Assembly (NCBI GenBank): GCA_023381515.1
Contig: JAMCQI010000044.1
Coordinates: 1 to 8,889 of the forward strand
DNA: 8,889 bases
Direction of reading: 5' to 3'
Source: Chloroflexota bacterium
GTDB lineage: Bacteria; Chloroflexota; Anaerolineae; UBA4142
This document shows, in pieces, positions 1 to 6,717 of the stretch. A model generated the notes under the pieces. That model searched no databases. It was not told where the DNA came from and saw nothing but the letters and a program-made list of their open reading frames with translations. The position numbers and the translations under genes are program-made. How positions within the stretch are numbered: position 1 is the first letter of the stretch; each line of letters begins with the position of its first letter.

Positions 1-2400
1 GTGATCCGCGGCGAGGGCCTGATCGAGAGCATCTCCGATATCGAAAACATCGTCCTCGGCGCTTCCCAGGGTGGGGTTCCGGTGTACGTAAAGCACATCG
101 CCACAGTGGCGTTTGCCCCGCGTGTGCGCCAAGGCGCAGTGACGCGGGATGGCCGCGGAGAGGTCGTAACCGGCGTCGTCATGATGCTGATGGGAGAAAA
201 CTCCCGAGTTGTTGCTCAGCGCGCGAAAGACAAACTCAAAGAGATCCAGAAGTCCTTGCCCGCCGGTGTTACGGTCGAGCCGTTCTACGACCGCACAGAG
301 CTTGTGCAGAAGACCATTCGCACGGTATCAAAGAACCTCCTGGAAGGCGGCCTTCTCGTCATCGCCGTGCTGCTCTTCCTGCTTGGCAACTTGCGTGGCG
401 GTCTGATTGTGGCTGCCGCAATCCCGCTCTCCATGCTCGTGGCGTTCACGGCCATGACCTATGCCGGTCTCTCGGGGAACCTGATGAGCCTGGGTGCCAT
501 TGACTTCGGGCTGATCGTGGATGGTTCGGTTGTGCTGATCGAGAACATCGTGCGTAAGTTGGCCGAAAAGAACGGTGGAAAGCGGCAGGATCCGATTCCG
601 GCCATCATCGAAGCCGGCCGCGAGGTGGCGAGGCCGGTCGTTTTCGCGGTCGGCATCATCATCATCGTCTACCTGCCGATCCTGGCGCTGGAAGGCGTCG
701 AAGGCAAGATGTTCAGACCGATGGCGCTTACCGTCATCTTCGCCCTCTGTGCCGCTCTGGTGCTTTCGCTGACTCTGATGCCCGTTCTCGCGTCGCTGGC
801 CTTTCGCAAGGGCGTTAGGGAGCACGAGACGTGGATCATGCGCAAAGCGAAGCAGATCTACCGCCCACTCCTCCGCCGGGCACAGGCCCGTCCGGTAGTC
901 GTAGTTTCCATTACTACCGTCGTCTTCCTTTCGAGCGTCGCCTTGGCGTTGACAATGGGTGCCGAGTTCATTCCGCGGTTGGACGAAGGGGCGATCGCGA
1001 TTTCCGCGTGGCGCCTGCCCAGTGTATCCCTGACCGACTCCGTGAACAGCACTACCCTGATCGAGAAAACCCTAAAGGGATTCCCGGAAATTCAGACGAT
1101 TGTCTCTCGTACCGGCCAAGCGGAGATCCCTACCGATCCCATGGGCCTGGAGATGAGCGACGTGTACCTGATCCTCAAGCCGCCGGACCAATGGCCCGAC
1201 GGCGAGACACGCGAGGAGTTTATCGCAAAGATCGACAAAGTCCTCAAGGAGAACGTCCCCGGCCACTCGTTTGGATACAGCCAGCCGATCGAGTTGCGAG
1301 TCCAAGAGATTATCGCCGGCACACGCTCGGATGTCGCGATCAAGCTCTTTGGCGAGGACCTCGATATCCTGAAGCGCAAGGCGGACGAGATCGTCGCCGC
1401 GGTATCCCAAGTCCCTGGCGCTGCGGACACTAAGGCCGAGCAGGTTGCCGGCTTGCCGTATCTCCGGATTCGCATCAATCGAGGGGAGGTAGCACGCTAC
1501 GGGATCAACGCATCACAGGTGCTCGACGTGGTGGAGGCTATGGGCGGGAAGACGGTCGGACAGGTGATGGAGGGGCAGCGCCGTTTTGCGCTTCAAGTTC
1601 GTTTTCAGGAGGATGAACGCCAGAACCTGGAGCAGATCCGGAACCTCAAGGTCTCCGACCCGCAGGGCCGGCTCATTCCTCTCAATCAGCTTGCCAAGAT
1701 CTGGGTCGAGCAAGGTCCGGCTCAGATCAGCCGCGAGAACATCCACCGACGGATCGCCATCGAGGCCAACGTTCGCGGCCGAGACCTTGCAGGGTTCGTG
1801 GCCGACGCCAGGGGGACAGTCGAACGGAAAGTGAAGCTTCCGCCCGGCTACTGGATCGAGTGGGGCGGCCAGTTCGAGAATCTTCAGCGGGCGACGGCCA
1901 AACTCGGCATTGTCGTTCCGTTAGCCCTCTTTTTGATCTTTGTGCTGCTGTACACAACGTTCAACTCCGCAAAACTCGCTCTGCTTATTTTCGTGAATGT
2001 GCCGGTTGCAGCGACCGGCGGCATATTCGCGCTGGCAGTTCGCGGCATGCCGTTCAGCATCTCGGCGGGCGTGGGGTTCATTGCGTTGTTTGGCGTTGCG
2101 GTGCTGAACGGAGTCGTCCTCGTCAGTTACATCAATCAGATGCGCCAGCAAGGCATGAGCGCGGAGGATGCGGCGTTTCATGGGGCCGAAGTGCGCCTTC
2201 GACCGGTCTTAATGACGGCGATGGTTGCGAGCCTCGGCTTTATTCCTATGGCGCTCTCCACGGGCGCGGGAGCGGAGGTCCAACGGCCGCTGGCCAGCGT
2301 TGTAATTGGCGGTTTGATCACATCAACCTTGCTGACCCTTCTGGTTCTTCCGGCAATCTACGGATGGTTCACCAGGGAACGGCCGGAACCGGAGATCTGA
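1..2400 (+). CDS. czcA: CzcA-like heavy-metal efflux RND permease (5'-truncated by window)
   Basis: Inner-membrane proton-driven pump subunit of a tripartite CzcCBA-type system that expels divalent cations across the envelope. The reading frame is open from base 1. The initial GTG is not the start: it encodes the V/I-R-G-x-G-L-I segment of the porter domain. Aligning the TM4 acidic residues with CzcA (D402, D408, E415 in the Cupriavidus protein, from memory) puts about 234 residues upstream of the window. Those residues are visible here as D168, D174 and E181 in the motif DFGLIVDGSVVLIEN. This DFG-x3-DG-x5-EN pattern is of the HME1/HME2 type (Zn/Co/Cd/Ni) rather than the GAMVD pattern of Cu/Ag CusA. 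Also visible are TM2-TM3 (about 114-155), TM5-TM6 (about 210-265), GAEFIPRLDEGAI near 320, a second periplasmic loop, and the C-terminal TM block 635-795. The PII-like gene starts 7 nt downstream. Family call is secure; exact metal is inferred. Confidence 0.95.
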   Translation: MIRGEGLIESISDIENIVLGASQGGVPVYVKHIATVAFAPRVRQGAVTRDGRGEVVTGVVMMLMGENSRVVAQRAKDKLKEIQKSLPAGVTVEPFYDRTELVQKTIRTVSKNLLEGGLLVIAVLLFLLGNLRGGLIVAAAIPLSMLVAFTAMTYAGLSGNLMSLGAIDFGLIVDGSVVLIENIVRKLAEKNGGKRQDPIPAIIEAGREVARPVVFAVGIIIIVYLPILALEGVEGKMFRPMALTVIFALCAALVLSLTLMPVLASLAFRKGVREHETWIMRKAKQIYRPLLRRAQARPVVVVSITTVVFLSSVALALTMGAEFIPRLDEGAIAISAWRLPSVSLTDSVNSTTLIEKTLKGFPEIQTIVSRTGQAEIPTDPMGLEMSDVYLILKPPDQWPDGETREEFIAKIDKVLKENVPGHSFGYSQPIELRVQEIIAGTRSDVAIKLFGEDLDILKRKADEIVAAVSQVPGAADTKAEQVAGLPYLRIRINRGEVARYGINASQVLDVVEAMGGKTVGQVMEGQRRFALQVRFQEDERQNLEQIRNLKVSDPQGRLIPLNQLAKIWVEQGPAQISRENIHRRIAIEANVRGRDLAGFVADARGTVERKVKLPPGYWIEWGGQFENLQRATAKLGIVVPLALFLIFVLLYTTFNSAKLALLIFVNVPVAATGGIFALAVRGMPFSISAGVGFIALFGVAVLNGVVLVSYINQMRQQGMSAEDAAFHGAEVRLRPVLMTAMVASLGFIPMALSTGAGAEVQRPLASVVIGGLITSTLLTLLVLPAIYGWFTRERPEPEI

Positions 2401-2407
2401 GGAAGAA

Positions 2408-2728
2408 ATGAAAGAGATCAAAGCTATCATTCAGGAGTTCATGTTGCCGAAGGTCGTGGAGGCGCTACGGGCGCATCCGGAGTTTCCGGGCCTGACGGTT
2501 TCGCGAGTAAGAGGGTTTGGCCGGTCCGGGACAGAGGAGGACCTTTCGGAGACGCCTCCAAAGATGAAGCTCGAAATCGTGGTTCCGGCCGCGCTCGTGG
2601 ACAGCGTGGTCGAACTGATTCGATCGCATGCACATACGGGTCGCCCCGGTGACGGCAAGATCTTCGTTTACGCGGTTGATGAGGTTGTAAGGATTCGGAC
2701 TGGAGAAAGGGATCAGGAGGCCCTTTGA
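2408..2728 (+). CDS. PII-like signalling protein with short T-loop (PII-NG type, pump-associated)
   Basis: A 106-aa member of the GlnB/PII superfamily, which are cytoplasmic trimers that bind ATP/ADP and regulate partners through the T-loop. The N-terminal strand MKEIKAII, the GFGR segment (36-39), the B-loop TGRPGDGKIFV (77-87) and the C-terminal R-I-R-T-G-E (95-100) match canonical PII nucleotide-binding elements. Compared with E. coli GlnB, the region between GFGR and K-x-E-I-V-V-P is about 7 residues shorter and lacks the uridylylated Tyr51. It is therefore unlikely to work through GlnD/NtrB/AmtB in the classical way. A purine-rich ribosome site overlaps the czcA stop, and the gap is only 7 nt, so the two are almost surely co-transcribed. 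A PII subgroup encoded beside RND heavy-metal pumps (called PII-NG) has been described; synteny and short T-loop place this protein there. Its ligand and target are unknown. Confidence 0.9.
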   Translation: MKEIKAIIQEFMLPKVVEALRAHPEFPGLTVSRVRGFGRSGTEEDLSETPPKMKLEIVVPAALVDSVVELIRSHAHTGRPGDGKIFVYAVDEVVRIRTGERDQEAL

Positions 2729-2734
2729 GCCTAT

Positions 2735-2896
2735 ATGCGCAGATCGCGGCGTCAGAGACACGCGGTAGAAGCAGAGTCGCGCAGAGCCGCGATCGCCGTT
2801 ATTGTCGCCACCATCACACTGGCGATTATCGGCTTCATCGCTCATCTCTTACGCCAGAAGGGTTGGCTCGGGCGAGGCCGGCGTGAACGGCATTAG
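2735..2896 (+). CDS. Small single-pass membrane protein, unknown function (53 aa)
   Basis: Unrecognised small ORF that starts 6 nt after the PII-like stop. An AGGAGG at 2715-2720 lies inside the end of the PII-like gene, with a rather long 14-nt spacer to the ATG. The product has an Arg/His-rich N-terminus (MRRSRRQRHA), then Glu/Arg residues, then one clear hydrophobic helix at about residues 18-39 (AAIAVIVATITLAIIGFIAH), and a short basic tail (LLRQKG...RGRRERH). The layout suggests a single-pass inner-membrane peptide, but both flanks are strongly positive so the orientation is unclear. Position between the PII-like protein and the sigma factor makes it a candidate accessory subunit of the pump or a membrane partner of either regulator. 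No known family is recognised. The ORF is too short to be certain by itself; the clean TM segment and tight packing are the support. Confidence 0.55.
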   Translation: MRRSRRQRHAVEAESRRAAIAVIVATITLAIIGFIAHLLRQKGWLGRGRRERH

Positions 2897-2929
2897 CGAT
2901 GCAAATGGTTGTGACTTAAGGAGCAAGGT

Positions 2930-3529
2930 ATGCCAGCACTCCGCAGATATTTTCGTGAGTGCTCCAGAAGGCGGCGTGGCGCAGTGGACCTTATCGGACG
3001 AGTGCGCACTCATGACGAAGTTTCGTTCAGGACCCTGGTAGAACGGTATCAGTCAGAGATCGTAGCGTTTACGCGCGCTGTAACCGGAGATGAGAACGAA
3101 GCCGACACCTTAGCGCAGAACATATTCGTTCGTGCTTACCGGGATTCAAGTCCGCACGAAACCTCGATGGCCAATACCACCTGGATATATCGTCTAGCGT
3201 TTCAAGAGTGCGTTCTCCAGGGCAGAATCAAGGTATTAAGAAGAACGCTCCAGGCACTTCGGGCCGCATTCCTGCCCCCCCGAACACCGAAGAGCACGGA
3301 GACCACTGGGTGCACACAAATCGGTGGAAATAGCGCGATGCGTGAAGGGCTGCAAGCTCTTTCGCTGAGGGCAAGGATGCTTCTATTATTGAGAGAAGTC
3401 GCGCATCAGTCGGTTTCGGAATTGGCTCAGATCACCGGATATGACGTAAACGTGATCCGGGAGCAGTTGTTCAAAGCACGGCACGATCTTTCAACGGCCT
3501 TGCGTCAGATGGAATCGAGACGGGTCTAG
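2930..3529 (+). CDS. ECF-type RNA polymerase sigma factor
   Basis: A 199-aa sigma-70 family protein of the extracytoplasmic-function class, directing RNA polymerase to a specific promoter set. Region 2 spans about 30-98: FRTLVERYQSEIVAF (2.1), then GDENEADTLAQNIFVRAYRD (core-binding/2.2, with the usual D-E-x-x-A-D/E pattern), then TTWIYRLAFQECV (2.3/2.4). A linker of about 40 residues follows, and region 4 spans about 138-192, with ALSLRARMLLLLREV, SVSELAQITGYDVNVI and the helix-turn-helix end REQLFKARHDL. The ATG at 2930 has AAGGAG six bases upstream, which decides this start over alternatives. The basic N-terminus before residue 30 is longer than in many ECFs. The gene sits 33 nt after the small membrane ORF and 14 nt before the ZIP-like gene. 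No zinc-finger anti-sigma gene follows it, unlike many ECF loci. Codon composition looks less GC-rich in parts than the flanking genes. Role in metal response is inferred from context. Confidence 0.88.
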   Translation: MPALRRYFRECSRRRRGAVDLIGRVRTHDEVSFRTLVERYQSEIVAFTRAVTGDENEADTLAQNIFVRAYRDSSPHETSMANTTWIYRLAFQECVLQGRIKVLRRTLQALRAAFLPPRTPKSTETTGCTQIGGNSAMREGLQALSLRARMLLLLREVAHQSVSELAQITGYDVNVIREQLFKARHDLSTALRQMESRRV

Positions 3530-3543
3530 CAAACAGCAACTCA

Positions 3544-4278
3544 ATGCCTTCAGCCGTGAATACTCTCGAGAATGTTCTGGTGTACGCCATCTGGCCCGCG
3601 TTGGCGGCCGTTCTAGGAGCGGTCGTTTGTGCCTGGCGCCCGCCGACCCCGGCCCTCCGGAGCAGCCTACAGCACTTTGCGGCAGGGGTCGTGTTCTCGG
3701 TTGTAGGCGTGGAACTGCTACCGGACATTCTTCGCGAGCACCAGCCGGTACCCGTGATCGTCGGGTTCACAGTGGGTATCGCTGCGCTGCTCGCGTTGCG
3801 GTCGTTCGGCCCATCAGATGGATCGCTCAAGAAGAATCCAGGCAAGCTTCCTCTCCCTTTTCTGTTCGCCATGGGCGTGGACATCCTCATCGACGGGTTT
3901 TTGATCGGAATTGGATTCGCCGCGGGCGCGAAGGAGGGCAAACTGTTGACCTTTGCGCTTACAGTTGAGTTACTGTCCCTGGGAATCGCAACCGTTGTGA
4001 CACTCACGGACGCTGCCATACCGCGAAAGAGAGCCGCCGTAGTTACATCTTTCGGCGCGTCTCTGATTTTGATTGGCGCAGGCCTTGGCGGAACGGTGCT
4101 GCGCGGCCTCTCTCATACAGGGCTGGAGGTTGTCCTCTCGTTCGGCTTAGCAGCACTTCTTTTCCTGGTAGTAGAGGAGTTGCTTGTGGAGGCGCATGAG
4201 GTTCCGGAAACCCCGTTGATTACGAGCACGTTCTTCGCCGGTTTTCTCCTGTTCCTCGTCCTTGGGATCGTCTTATGA
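3544..4278 (+). CDS. ZIP-family-like divalent metal transporter with atypical metal site
   Basis: A 244-aa polytopic membrane protein with about eight hydrophobic helices (roughly 12-30, 41-61, 68-86, 105-128, 135-155, 167-187, 194-214, 226-243), the ZIP/ZupT topology and size. Helix 2 carries HFAAGVVFSVVGVELLPD (44-61), typical of ZIP proteins, and a short hydrophilic loop (87-103) precedes TM4. TM4 reads D113-I-L-I-D117-G118 where ZIPs usually have H-N-x-P-E-G. TM5 reads E142-L-L-S-L146-G147 where H-x-x-x-E-G is usual. The binuclear metal centre is therefore acidic instead of His-based and misses one ligand. A charged E-E-L-L-V-E-A-H stretch (211-218) lies near the last loop. ZIP proteins usually move Zn/Fe/Mn into the cytoplasm; whether this variant imports, exports or senses metal is not shown. 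The start is 14 nt after the sigma stop with no strong ribosome site, suggesting coupled translation. Confidence 0.75.
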   Translation: MPSAVNTLENVLVYAIWPALAAVLGAVVCAWRPPTPALRSSLQHFAAGVVFSVVGVELLPDILREHQPVPVIVGFTVGIAALLALRSFGPSDGSLKKNPGKLPLPFLFAMGVDILIDGFLIGIGFAAGAKEGKLLTFALTVELLSLGIATVVTLTDAAIPRKRAAVVTSFGASLILIGAGLGGTVLRGLSHTGLEVVLSFGLAALLFLVVEELLVEAHEVPETPLITSTFFAGFLLFLVLGIVL

Positions 4279-4307
4279 CTCGGGCAATTTGGCGGATTAT
4301 TAATCAG

Positions 4308-4320
4308 AAGGAGACCGATG
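4308..4320 (+). promoter_or_regulatory. Strong Shine-Dalgarno and ATG of the leader ORF
   Basis: AAGGAGACCG followed by ATG. The same nine bases AAGGAGACC recur at 4361-4369, 10 nt ahead of the ATPase ATG at 4379. The duplicated ribosome-site segment implies either two coupled initiation sites or a local duplication at the start of the ATPase gene. Confidence 0.5.
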
Positions 4321-4386
4321 ACCAGCGTTAACGAGCTCCAGCGGTATGTCTATGGCGCGAAAGGAGACCACCCCGCCAATGCCTGA
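4318..4386 (+). CDS. Possible 22-aa leader ORF overlapping the ATPase start
   Basis: ATG at 4318 follows AAGGAG (4308-4313) with a 4-nt spacer, the clearest ribosome site in the 3'-flank of the ZIP-like gene. The frame encodes MTSVNELQRYVYGAKGDHPA plus N-A and stops with TGA at 4384-4386. That stop lies 3 nt past the best ATPase start codon (ATG 4379-4381). It is in a different frame from the ATPase. It may be a leader peptide whose translation feeds ribosomes into the ATPase start, or the stub of a lost gene. No cysteines are present, so it is not an obvious metal-sensing peptide; one His (residue 18) occurs. The claim rests on the ribosome site and overlap geometry only. Confidence 0.4.
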   Translation: MTSVNELQRYVYGAKGDHPANA

Positions 4387-6589
4387 TTCTCTACATTTCA
4401 AAATCCACGGCATGGATTGCGCGGAGGAAGTCGGCATTCTGAAGCGTGAACTCCTCGATCTGGTCGGAAATGAATCTAGTCTGTCGTTCGATATTCTCAA
4501 CGGCCGGATGACTCTGCAGGACGGCGGCCGACTCTCCGTGCAGCAAGTCATCGAAAGAGTGGCAAGGACGGGAATGTCTGCCGAATTGTGGACAGCCGAC
4601 CAACGTGCAACCCGGTCTGAGGCCCGAAGCTGGTGGCGTGATACTCGAACGTCTACGACCGTTCTTAGTGGCTCGCTGATCGCGGTGGCGTTTTGTCTCC
4701 ATGCCGTCCTCAGCGGAAGCCTGTTAGCGGCGTTGGCCTCGGAGCATGTGGGTGCTGGCGGCGTCACGCCGATTCCCGTCCGAATGCTCTATCTGCTTGC
4801 GGTCATCACTGGTGCTTGGTTTGTCCTGCCTAAGGCATGGTTCTCCCTGCGACGATTCCGCCCAGACATGAACCTCCTGATGACCGTCGCGGTCATCGGC
4901 GCGGTCGCCCTCGGGCAATGGCTCGAAGCGGCCACGGTCTCCTTCCTCTTCGCCTTGTCACTGGCCCTGGAATCCTGGAGTGTCGGACGCGCCCGGCGCG
5001 CGGTCGAGGCGCTCTTGAAGATCGCTCCGGAATCCGTCAGCGTCGTGGAACCTGACGGCACGATCCATGAGAGGCTCTCGGCGAGCGTTCCAGTAGGCAC
5101 TCTCTTCCGGGTAAGCCCTGGAGAGCGGATCGGGCTGGATGGCACCGTGGTTCAGGGAACGACCGATGTCAACCAAGCTCCGATCACCGGTGAAAGCCTC
5201 CCGGTTACGAAAGAACCCGAGTCCTCCGTGTTTGCCGGGACCATCAATGGAAATGGTGTGATCGACGTGCGCTCCACCAAGAGCGCAAACGACACTACCC
5301 TGGCGCATGTAATTCGGCTGGTGGGAGAAAGTCAAGGCCGCCGCTCCCCCGCCGAACAGTGGGTGAATCGCTTCGCTCGCATCTATACACCAACGGTGTT
5401 CGCGGTGGCGATCCTGACGGCGACTGTCCCACCAATCTTGTTCCATCAACCATGGGCAACGTGGTTTTACCAGTCGCTGGTACTGTTGGTGATCGGCTGC
5501 CCGTGCGCGTTGGTGATCTCAACGCCGGTGAGCATCGTCGCCGGGCTCGCCGCCGCGGCGCGCAACGGAGTTCTCGTCAAGGGCGGATTGGCGCTCGAGA
5601 CACCTGCACGGCTCAAGGCGATCGCCATGGACAAGACGGGAACACTCACTGAGGGCCGACCATCAGTCGCCAAGGTCGTCGCGTTGAACGGTCATACCGA
5701 GCAGGAATTACTCGAGCGAGCGGGCTCGCTGGAGGCTTCAAGCCAGCACCCTCTGGCTCGTGCGATTTGCGATTACGTCAGTGCGCGCGGCCTGCAATCG
5801 GGACCGGTCACGGAGTTCACCCTTATCCCAGGCAAGGGCGCGACAGCGCGACTCGACGGCAAATCCTTCTGGCTCGGCTCCCACCGATTCTTGGAGGAAC
5901 GGGGGCAGGAAACGCCCGAGGTGCACTCAGTGCTCGGGGACTTGTCGGCTACCGGTCATTCCGTTGTCGTCATCGGCAACGAAACCCACGTCTGCGGATT
6001 CATTGCGCTGTCCGACCGGCTTCGGCCCGGCATTCCAGAGTTGCTGGCGGCGACCCGCGCCCTTGGGGTACCTCACATCGTGATGCTGACCGGCGACAAC
6101 GAAGGAACTGCCCGCACCATCGCCCGGCAAGCAGGAATCGAAGAAGTGCGGGCTGAACTCTTGCCAGCCGATAAGGTGGCCGCAATCGAGTCCCTCGTTC
6201 AGCAATACGGGTCGGTGGCTATGATCGGCGACGGCGTGAACGACGCTCCGGCGATGGCCCGTGCGAGCATTGGCATTGCCATGGGCGCCATCGGCAGCGA
6301 TGCGGCGATCGAAGCGGCCGACGTCGCCCTCATGTCGGATGACCTGCGCCAACTGCCATGGCTCATTGCCCACTCCCGGCGGACGCTTTCAATCATCTGC
6401 CAGAATATCGTTCTTTCGTTGGCGGTGAAGTTCGTCTTTGTCGCTCTCGCGTTCGCCGGGCATGCTTCGCTGTGGGCAGCAATCGCCGCAGACATGGGCG
6501 TTTCCTTGCTCGTCATCTTCAATGCGCTCCGACTTGTTAGCTCAGGGCCTCAACTCCCGCGGACAGACCATACCTATGAACACGCATAG
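4379..6589 (+). CDS. cadA: P1B-2-type heavy-metal (Zn/Cd/Pb) translocating ATPase
   Basis: 736-aa cation pump that hydrolyses ATP to move Zn2+/Cd2+/Pb2+ from cytoplasm to periplasm. In order: one N-terminal HMA-like domain with HGMDCAEEV (residues 10-18); TM helices 1-4 (about 90-200); actuator motif T270-G-E-S; TM6 C374-P-C-A-L-V-I-S; phosphorylation motif D418-K-T-G-T-L-T; nucleotide-binding S-Q-H457-P; hinge G617-D-G-V-N-D622; TM7 with K684; TM8 with D705-M-G. CPC plus the TM7 Lys and TM8 Asp-x-Gly define the P1B-2 (ZntA/CadA) subgroup. The HMA site is C-A-E-E, not C-x-x-C, so only one Cys is available there. Start chosen at 4379 because AAGGAG (4361-4366, 12-nt spacer) and the overlapping leader stop favour it. 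An in-frame ATG at 4346 would add 11 residues but has a poor ribosome site. Enzyme call is secure; substrate is by motif. Confidence 0.95.
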   Translation: MPDSLHFKIHGMDCAEEVGILKRELLDLVGNESSLSFDILNGRMTLQDGGRLSVQQVIERVARTGMSAELWTADQRATRSEARSWWRDTRTSTTVLSGSLIAVAFCLHAVLSGSLLAALASEHVGAGGVTPIPVRMLYLLAVITGAWFVLPKAWFSLRRFRPDMNLLMTVAVIGAVALGQWLEAATVSFLFALSLALESWSVGRARRAVEALLKIAPESVSVVEPDGTIHERLSASVPVGTLFRVSPGERIGLDGTVVQGTTDVNQAPITGESLPVTKEPESSVFAGTINGNGVIDVRSTKSANDTTLAHVIRLVGESQGRRSPAEQWVNRFARIYTPTVFAVAILTATVPPILFHQPWATWFYQSLVLLVIGCPCALVISTPVSIVAGLAAAARNGVLVKGGLALETPARLKAIAMDKTGTLTEGRPSVAKVVALNGHTEQELLERAGSLEASSQHPLARAICDYVSARGLQSGPVTEFTLIPGKGATARLDGKSFWLGSHRFLEERGQETPEVHSVLGDLSATGHSVVVIGNETHVCGFIALSDRLRPGIPELLAATRALGVPHIVMLTGDNEGTARTIARQAGIEEVRAELLPADKVAAIESLVQQYGSVAMIGDGVNDAPAMARASIGIAMGAIGSDAAIEAADVALMSDDLRQLPWLIAHSRRTLSIICQNIVLSLAVKFVFVALAFAGHASLWAAIAADMGVSLLVIFNALRLVSSGPQLPRTDHTYEHA

Positions 6590-6716
6590 CCCCGACAACG
6601 CGGCTCTTGCCGGCCGCACGATCCATATACTGGATGGCGCCTTGCTTGACGACCCGGCGTCGCCCGGAATGGGTGCGGTGCGCCGCCAGACCGCCACGAA
6701 AACGGTCGTGAGGTGA
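6576..6716 (+). CDS. Possible 46-aa hypothetical protein overlapping the ATPase stop
   Basis: ATG at 6576 overlaps the last 14 bases of the ATPase gene in another frame, and the stop (6714-6716) is one base before the next ATG at 6718. The peptide begins MNTHSPDNAALAGRTIHILD and ends in a basic segment (VRRQTATKTVVR). It has no transmembrane helix and no cysteine. No family is recognised. It fills what would otherwise be a 128-nt gap between the ATPase and MauE-like genes, so it may be a real small gene in the operon, but the ribosome site (GGACAG) is weak. The gap could instead simply be a spacer. Confidence 0.35.
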   Translation: MNTHSPDNAALAGRTIHILDGALLDDPASPGMGAVRRQTATKTVVR

Positions 6717-6717
6717 T

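Noticed and set aside
1..3. GTG at base 1 as the real start of the pump gene
   Set aside because: The encoded segment is internal porter-domain sequence of CzcA proteins, and about 234 family residues should precede it.
328..825. 165-aa minus-strand ORF
   Set aside because: Lies antisense within the pump gene and has low-complexity D/H/R-rich sequence typical of a shadow frame in GC-rich DNA.
1860..2411. 183-aa + strand ORF
   Set aside because: Out-of-frame shadow of the RND pump C-terminus, which has clear family motifs in the other frame.
2885..2915. TGAAC-like ECF -35 element before the sigma gene (autoregulation)
   Set aside because: No convincing -10 partner at the proper distance and the match is only partial.
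3471..4019. 182-aa minus-strand ORF
   Set aside because: Antisense to the ZIP-like gene; Ser/Thr/Pro-rich composition with no domain.
4262..4304. TTGGGA and TATTAA as a promoter ahead of the leader ORF/ATPase
   Set aside because: The elements are about 31 nt apart, far outside normal spacing; the -35 match lies within the ZIP-like coding end.
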